From positions 1 to 20,310 of the forward strand of contig CBCXTV010000047.1 of assembly GCA_965178125.1 (NCBI GenBank): a stretch of DNA of 20,310 nucleotides. Direction: 5' to 3'. This DNA comes from Bilabrum cf. latius (taxonomy: Eukaryota; Bigyra: Bicosoecida; Bigyra; Bicosoecida). A program made the position numbers and the translations under genes. The stretch's first letter is position 1. Every line of letters starts with the position of its first letter. The notes under the pieces are model-generated. The model saw nothing but the letters and a program-made list of their open reading frames with translations. It searched no databases and was not told the origin of the DNA. This document shows positions 16,801-20,310 of this stretch, in pieces.

Positions 16801-18072
16801 TCTTGGGCCCCGATGTATGCGCTTACCGCCCGGGATGTCTCGCACGCCGAGCGCCGTACATCGGAGGCAGCCCAGAAGGCCCTTAAGCTAGAGTGGGATC
16901 GCCTCCGATCGTGCGGTGACCGCGGGTGTTGGGACGAGGCCAACCCGCGGGAAATGGCGGACGTGAAGGCCGAGAAGCGACGAAATAAGACCACCGCCCA
17001 TTTCGGTAGGGTTTTCGACATCTGTGTGGAAAAGAACTTCCACCTGCCGGAAGGTACTCTGGGACGGAAATTCAAAGGGAGGGCCGTGTACCAGGGGAAC
17101 AACGTGAAGGACCAGGATGGAAATTGGGCTATTTTTCAGGAGCTGGCATCGTGTCCTTCGACGATGGAAGCATCGAAGGTGGCGGATTTCTATTCGCTGC
17201 TTGACGGGCACGAGGGACAGCAGGCGGACGCGGTTATGGCCTATACTCAGGCCGACTTTTCCGGACCAGAGACATGGGTGGAAATTCCGCGTGAGCAATG
17301 GCCCGATTCCTGGTACCGGAACGGAAAGCCCTTGTATCATCAGCCCGTTTGTCGATTGCTCAAGGCGCTATATGGACATCCCGATTCCGGGGGGCTTTGG
17401 GAGCGCAAATGCGACGCACACTTGAAGAAGATCGGCTTCAGGGAGGTGCCTTCGTGGCAGAGTGTCTATTTCCATGATGCCCTGGAGATTCTTCTCGCCG
17501 TCTACGTGGACGACTTGAAGATGGCCGGTCCCAAGGAAGCCCTCGGGAAATGTTGGGATATGATCCGTGGCGACGAGGCGGAGAACGGCCTGCGCATAGA
17601 GCCCCCGGAACCCTTTGGGTTGTTTCTGGGGTGCTCTCATGAGGTCGGGTCGGTGGAACTGGGAGCTGGAAAGCCCTCGGTGAAGACCATGACCTACAAT
17701 GTGGAGGCCTACCTTCGAAAGAGCATTGACAAGTATCTGGGGGTCCTCCCGGCGGGCTCCGCCCTAAAGAAGGCCCCCGCTCCCTTTTTGGCTGCGACCG
17801 GTGAGGCGTTGGATGTTGCCCGCCCGTCGCGCCCGGGTGGCGATCCTAAGAGGTGCCCGTGGTGTCGTGGGATTTTCGATCATTCAGAATTCGGCCAGTT
17901 GGCCGACCCGAAGAAGGTCCCCGCGCCGACCCCGGCGGAGAGGCCTCCGCCGCGGGGGGTGCTAGCGGCCAAGGCGGCCAGCGTCCTCATGCAGATTCTG
18001 TATGCGGCTCGCTATGCCCGCTTCGACCTCCTTTGTGCGGTGTCGAAGCTGGCCCAACGGATTGCTACTTGA
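13789..18072 (+). CDS. pol: Pol polyprotein: protease, integrase, reverse transcriptase (ends at internal TGA)
   Basis: Numbering is from ATG 13789. Aspartic protease: LVDSGCGSDLV, catalytic Asp 244. Integrase zinc-binding region: HLLFHWPKNPHCRVC with H443, H447, H453, C454, C457. Integrase core: Asp 487 (MITMDHV), Asp 548 (NFHSDRAPEL), Glu 583 (NSIAETRVKQV), with 34 residues between the second Asp and Glu, against 35 in the classical DD35E. An acidic linker follows. Reverse transcriptase: QADAVMAYTQA with Asp 1147, KALYGHPDSGGLWE from 1192, and the YVDD active site at 1239-1242. After RT comes a linker with CPWCRGIFDH, then the RYARFDLLCAVSKLAQR block usual between RT and RNase H. Products would copy element RNA and insert the DNA. 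The frame is open upstream to 13441, so ATG 13789 is only the first in-frame Met. The TGA at 18070 interrupts an otherwise continuous frame. Confidence 0.88.
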   Translation: MTPLRMWRAGWRLSLGVTGGRGESRSGSGSGSSAARSGSGSPARRPSVGRSPSRSRRTRLDFGYIEVLYHEMPGEVANKEEQTGLRSSARARRKTIPWRGFPTSLEEHFSSLLQEALARVEAHAMALEVGRSGACAVDLPAGPYTAVWDNQGGVYLVYYASGSVIPKGEPKYVSRQDGLQLLRERWSAFLHVGEVPGPTERVESGSTLGWFGAERWDSGRPSVPGVVSEGSDPGEAQVSRWLVDSGCGSDLVDAKSVAHLGAQVEELTEKPRLLTANGITEVSHDIPLWIGPMGVVRRPLVMNNSPDVLSMGKICVEEGYDLHWPGGSLRPYFVLPGGEKRIYMTVEGNIPFMDASAVPVDVRHEVEGRVEHDAAPALSPGGGDESADDGGVGHRPVELEGEGHMEVAPPHEVVPSDDPDDIVLGPEDDGRRDLRKEAKSVEHLLFHWPKNPHCRVCREALALRKQNRRRKDVPDRYREFGDMITMDHVVQKDLSQRGLEGVRDLLVVYDLGTGWLGAYPVQSKAADRVVRSLSRFLGNQKAKNFHSDRAPELLAAVKTLPGSPPETHRASVPGVHQTNSIAETRVKQVIHGTRTSLLGAGLPTCWWPYAAKCYAFQHNWAEFGGVAPATARGLGQWKGQLVPFGALVSAMPSAIHKDRVRKFEAPMQPAVFLGYVVQDGGKWSGEYLWAFLDDFADKSFYRRARWSECGVTIHSGREMRFEGDRPVEFPCREKFLRDNETLEGIERCLEREREAEALEDARPEIGDVGESQGGDGSSVRALPPGQEDQGAGDEIPMGPDDVDEEEPFPEDVEEELHRLEREVEDERFTLEFIPTGRSARGAHTDQFGNEIQKTQRPPYFSPEEWTPMDSAKRRKFVEKSRLEMEDYRAKQERITALQAIIDGYYARLRRRIQGGGPPQIPVDPAAVGSLPGDKGQFGTGSGSSAARSEQSLLCPGRPGTGSGSSAAGSRQAPAAEAPFSPPSCDIAMPVFSSDGFPHRDKIAHSWAPMYALTARDVSHAERRTSEAAQKALKLEWDRLRSCGDRGCWDEANPREMADVKAEKRRNKTTAHFGRVFDICVEKNFHLPEGTLGRKFKGRAVYQGNNVKDQDGNWAIFQELASCPSTMEASKVADFYSLLDGHEGQQADAVMAYTQADFSGPETWVEIPREQWPDSWYRNGKPLYHQPVCRLLKALYGHPDSGGLWERKCDAHLKKIGFREVPSWQSVYFHDALEILLAVYVDDLKMAGPKEALGKCWDMIRGDEAENGLRIEPPEPFGLFLGCSHEVGSVELGAGKPSVKTMTYNVEAYLRKSIDKYLGVLPAGSALKKAPAPFLAATGEALDVARPSRPGGDPKRCPWCRGIFDHSEFGQLADPKKVPAPTPAERPPPRGVLAAKAASVLMQILYAARYARFDLLCAVSKLAQRIAT
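18070..18072 (+). other. In-frame TGA nonsense codon splitting pol
   Basis: The frame runs from 13441 to 19602 with this one stop. The residues on each side (SKLAQRIAT and DEECDRGIYRLMCYIQ) are contiguous in the copia RT-to-RNase H connection, so no sequence is missing. A Trp codon at this place is the likely ancestor, by one base change. Confidence 0.85.
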
Positions 18073-18105
18073 GATGAGGAATGCGATCGGGGAATTTATC
18101 GGCTG

Positions 18106-19602
18106 ATGTGTTACATACAGTCGACGTTGAGTTGGCGGCAGATGGGGTATGTTGGGGACGGCTTGTCCGACGTCGTCTTCGACCTGTACGCCGATGCGGA
18201 CTTTGCCGGCGACCCGTCGAAGAAGTCGACCTCGGGCATGCATGTTGCCATTTCGGGTCCCCGCACATACTTCCCATTGAATGGTCAGAGCAAGAGGCAG
18301 GATTGCGTCAGTCACTCCACTCCGGAAGCGGAAATCGTCGCGGCGGATCTCGCCTTGAGGCGAGAGGGGTTGCCTATGTTGGACTTATGGGATGTCCTGT
18401 GTCCTGGGCATGCTCCACTTCGCTTTCATGAGGATAACGAGGCGATGATCCGGGTGTGTCGTTCGGGACGCAATCCCACGATGCGACATCTGTTGCGCAC
18501 CCATGCCGTGGCGGTTGCCTCGTTGCATGAGACATTCTCCCGGTCGGATATCACTTTGTTGTACGTACAGTCCGACCGGCAGGCTGCCGACATCTACACC
18601 AAGGCCTTTGACAATGGAGACAAATGGAGGGCAGTGTGCACGCTCAGTGGGGTGTACGATGTCTCCTCCTTTACAGTCGCGGGGAACATTCATTTCTGGG
18701 CGAATCCGCCCCCGACAAAGGCAGCCCTACGGGCAGAGGCCGATGAGGCCGCCGTCCCGGCGCCCAGGGGAAGCAGCGGTTTGTCCGCAGCGTTCTATGG
18801 GTCGTCGGGCCCCGTCGCCCCGCCCCCGCACGGACGGGGGGATTTTGGGGGTCCGGGGGGTTCGGGGGGTGTTTCGCGCGTCATCGTTGAGATCTGCTGC
18901 TCTGCGACTTCCACCATAGGGGCTGTTGCCCCTCCTTCGTGTCGCGTATTCCGCATCACGGTGGTGGATGACTTCCGGTGCGCGAAAGGCAGGTGCAAGG
19001 TAAGCCGAATTCTCCGGCGCTTCTCGCACCACCCGATCTTGATTTGGGTGTCTTTTCCGTGCACGGGCGGGTCTCCATGGCAGAGGCAGAATTGGAGAAA
19101 AGGGAACCCCGATACGCAAGAGAAGATTAGGAGTCACTGGGAAGATCTCAGACGACTATGGGAGTCCTTCTGCTCGGTTGTGTTGCCCTGGGTGCGATCT
19201 GGGAAGGTCGACCTGGCATGGGAGTGGCCGGTGGCCTGCTCCTACTGGCACTGGACCGGCGAGGGACGATGTCCGGACGGGACACACCAGGTGGCCATTC
19301 GCGACACGTTGCAGTCGCTCAACATGCGCTCCATGGTGGTCCATGGATGCGAGGTGGGTCTTGTGGCCCACGCCGGCCCGCGACGCGGGGAGCATGTTAG
19401 GAAATTATGGCGTGTGGATTCAACCGTCCGTTCGCTCTTGGACGGGATAGGAAAGCCCCTTAGGGACGACAGGTCCGTTCCCATGGTGGGGGGTTTCATC
19501 ATGTCCGATGCGAAGGGTCCATTACCAAAGCATCGGAGATTTATCCCGATTCCCTTGCGAGAGCGATTCATAAGGGGTGGTCAAGGTCGTGTCAGAAGGT
19601 AA
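18106..19602 (+). CDS. pol: Pol continuation: RNase H and methyltransferase-like C-terminal extension
   Basis: This is the same frame as the upstream pol and is open from 18073; ATG 18106 is an internal Met. RNase H motifs of the copia type are present: YADADFAGD with KKSTSG (18187-18234), STPEAE (about 18316-18333), HEDNEAM (18427-18447) and AADIYTKAF (18583-18609). Past RNase H a Gly/Pro-rich linker leads to about 240 extra residues. These include VEICCSATSTIG (from 18886) followed by VFRITVVDDF, WVSFPCTGGSPWQ (PC at 19057-19062) and EWPVACSYWHW (from 19222). This order resembles motif I, a PC-containing motif IV and an ENV-like motif of C5-cytosine methyltransferases, but PCQ and ENV themselves are absent. 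Dinoflagellate retrotransposons are known to have acquired DNA methyltransferases, which makes this a reasonable inference. Stop TAA at 19600. Confidence 0.8.
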   Translation: MCYIQSTLSWRQMGYVGDGLSDVVFDLYADADFAGDPSKKSTSGMHVAISGPRTYFPLNGQSKRQDCVSHSTPEAEIVAADLALRREGLPMLDLWDVLCPGHAPLRFHEDNEAMIRVCRSGRNPTMRHLLRTHAVAVASLHETFSRSDITLLYVQSDRQAADIYTKAFDNGDKWRAVCTLSGVYDVSSFTVAGNIHFWANPPPTKAALRAEADEAAVPAPRGSSGLSAAFYGSSGPVAPPPHGRGDFGGPGGSGGVSRVIVEICCSATSTIGAVAPPSCRVFRITVVDDFRCAKGRCKVSRILRRFSHHPILIWVSFPCTGGSPWQRQNWRKGNPDTQEKIRSHWEDLRRLWESFCSVVLPWVRSGKVDLAWEWPVACSYWHWTGEGRCPDGTHQVAIRDTLQSLNMRSMVVHGCEVGLVAHAGPRRGEHVRKLWRVDSTVRSLLDGIGKPLRDDRSVPMVGGFIMSDAKGPLPKHRRFIPIPLRERFIRGGQGRVRR

Positions 19603-19856
19603 GAGGGAAGGTAAGGATGAGCGCATGTGCGATGCCGTTTCTTGTTTAGCACTCGAAGGGACGCGCCGATCGGCAGCCCTTAGCGCTCGCGCATCCGTGC
19701 GCGCCGACCCTTCGCCTTCGGGCGACCCCGCTCGACCCTAGGGTCATCCCCCGACGCTTCGGCGTCCTAAGGCCGTGCTCCCGGACTATTCCGCGGGGCC
19801 AGGCTGAGGAGAAGGAGGAGAGGAGCCGAAGGAGTCCGCAGATTGGAGTGGAACAG
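19603..19856 (+). other. Noncoding interval after pol with a purine-rich start and a row of hairpins
   Basis: The end of pol and the following bases are purine-rich (GAAGGTAAGAGGGAAGGTAA, about 19594-19613), a possible polypurine tract. Then come five palindromic or hairpin units between 19657 and 19766. If a 3' LTR exists it should begin here, but no counterpart was found upstream of ORF1. Confidence 0.45.
19657..19766 (+). repeat. Five consecutive short hairpins/palindromes spaced about 20-26 nt
   Basis: GCCGATCGGC at 19665-19674 has an outer AGGG/CCCT pair at 19657 and 19677. CGCGCA-TCCG-TGCGCG is at 19688-19703. TCGCC-TTCG-GGCGA is at 19712-19725. GACCCTAGGGTC is at 19734-19745. GACGC-TTCG-GCGTC is at 19753-19766. 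Two have the stable TTCG tetraloop. Centres lie 26, 23, 21 and 20 nt apart. Confidence 0.85.
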
Positions 19857-20310
19857 ATGGCGGGGCAGGATATTCTGTCCACGCTTGTGCCGCACACCTG
19901 GCGGCGCTTCTACGGCTACGAGGTCCCGATCCCGTTGAAGGAATTACGGGACAATAAAGGGGGTGCTTCCTCGCTTCCCGTATCAGGAGCGTTGGAGGAA
20001 GTATGTGGAGTGGAAGTATGCCTACGCGAAGGCCCTCGTGCAGAACGTTGGGGACCTCCACCGAGAGATGTACGTCCCTTGAGTGCGCCCTACGCGAAGG
20101 CGAAGCGGTGCTGGATCTACTTCCAAATGCAGTTTCACCCCGACAAGTCGGCACCCGGGAAGGGGGACCAGTCGAGCCCGCCCGGGATTTGGTTGAAGCT
20201 GCAGGAGTACCACAAGCGCTTTGAGGATCCGCACGAGTATTTCTTCCTTGTCCTAGTCTTGTTGCACAAGCGGCGAGGCCAGGATGGACTCGGAGATCTC
20301 GACCCCTATT
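19857..20310 (+). pseudogene. Unrecognised gene start, frame-broken, running off the window
   Basis: From ATG 19857 frame 0 is open to the window end (151 codons), beginning MAGQDILSTLVPHTWRRFYG. Between about 19955 and 20080 the convincing sequence is in another frame (RFPYQERWRKYVEWKYAYAK and on to a TGA at 20080-20082). After that frame 0 looks native again (AKAKRCWIYFQMQFHPDKSA, then WLKLQEYHKRFEDPHEYFFL). So at least two indels are needed, as in the gene at the left end. No family recognised. An HPDK tetrapeptide is present, but the surroundings do not look like a J-domain. Confidence 0.45.

Larger units (their letters stand above)
9398..18790 (+). repeat. Nine dispersed copies of a 16-nt hairpin motif AGCGGTTCGTCCGCAG
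   Basis: Exact copies are at 9398-9413, 9692-9707, 9836-9851, 10270-10285, 13666-13681, 13876-13891 and 16672-16687. Copies with one mismatch are at 16609-16624 (loop TTCAT) and 18775-18790 (loop TTTGT). GCGG pairs with CCGC around a 5-nt loop, and both variants change only the loop. Similarity extends a few bases outward (GGCAGAC before and TGCGCTC after in ORF1 copies; GGACAGGC before and CGCGTTCC after in pol copies). Eight copies are read in one codon register, giving SGSSA or SGLSA. The register of 13666 depends on the disputed frame there. None was seen outside the retroelement. Confidence 0.92.
8978..19602 (+). mobile_element. Large Ty1/copia-like retroelement, probably defective
   Basis: The coding body runs ORF1, Gag, then Pol with protease, integrase, reverse transcriptase and RNase H in that order. 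Integrase before RT is diagnostic of Ty1/copia (Pseudoviridae-type) and excludes Ty3/gypsy order. At about 10.6 kb of coding length it is about twice a typical copia element; the excess comes from ORF1, the coiled-coil half of Gag and a C-terminal extension of Pol. Damage includes an in-frame TGA in pol, a frame conflict between gag and pol, and loss of a zinc ligand in Gag. Outer limits are unknown because neither LTRs nor target-site duplications were found. Confidence 0.85.

Noticed and set aside
8967-19160. CTCAGACGACTATG occurs at 8967-8980 (ORF1 start) and 19147-19160 (inside pol), suggesting a terminal repeat.
   Set aside because: One 14-nt match in 20 kb is near chance expectation, the flanks do not match, and the second copy is inside coding sequence.
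8691-19860. LTR pair around the retroelement.
   Set aside because: Comparison by eye of 8691-8977 with 19603-19860 shows no shared block; LTRs may be outside the window, diverged or lost.
20130-20145. HPDK in the last gene, as in DnaJ J-domains.
   Set aside because: No J-domain helices or the usual Tyr before HPD pattern around it; four residues are not enough.

Overview
This window looks like nuclear DNA of a eukaryotic protist, most likely a dinoflagellate; the exact taxon cannot be told from the sequence. The reasons are high GC, a Ty1/copia polyprotein with dinoflagellate-like wording (KALYGHPDSGGLWE in RT, PCTGGSPWQ and EWP motifs in a C-terminal extension), a tandem array of RCC1-like repeats of the HTVLLRSDGRAVACG type, and long repeat-rich gaps. 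No bacterial operon, RBS, tRNA, rRNA or CRISPR was seen. Every supported gene is on the + strand.

Layout. (1) 1-3292: an unrecognised protein gene whose coding signal jumps between frames at least five times. It is either a decayed gene or indel-damaged sequence; one jump sits in a run of 14 G. It ends in a long intact segment with an acidic tail. (2) 3293-4340: no gene, but two copies of a short dispersed repeat whose third copy lies in the upstream gene between two ACCGGT hexamers. (3) 4341-5590: nested repeats dominated by two large head-to-head palindromes (about 470 and 510 bp) inside a composite with 14-bp terminal inverted repeats. (4) 5590-6300: low-complexity GGCCGA/TTTGG sequence and A-rich sequence. 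(5) 6611-7687: seven 41-residue RCC1-like repeats, with a one-base loss and a one-base gain in consecutive G runs. (6) 7701-8690: another fold-back GGCCGA-rich element and a half copy of the palindrome family. (7) 8978-19602: one large Ty1/copia-like retroelement. (8) 19603-19856: a noncoding interval with a row of short hairpins. (9) 19857-20310: the start of another unrecognised, frame-broken gene that leaves the window.

The retroelement is the main object. It has an extra 360-residue ORF ahead of gag, joined to gag by a TAATG stop/start overlap. Gag is very long (1126 residues) and is made of a coiled coil, a Gly/Pro-rich linker, a capsid-like region and a CCCH-type finger whose last ligand is Arg. 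Pol carries protease, integrase, RT and RNase H, then an extension of roughly 240 residues that resembles a SAM-dependent or C5-methyltransferase-like fold. A single in-frame TGA splits pol between RT and RNase H, and the gag-pol junction is in conflicting frames, so this copy is probably not autonomous as it stands. Nine copies of a 16-nt hairpin-forming motif are scattered through its coding regions and nowhere else in the window. No LTRs were identified.
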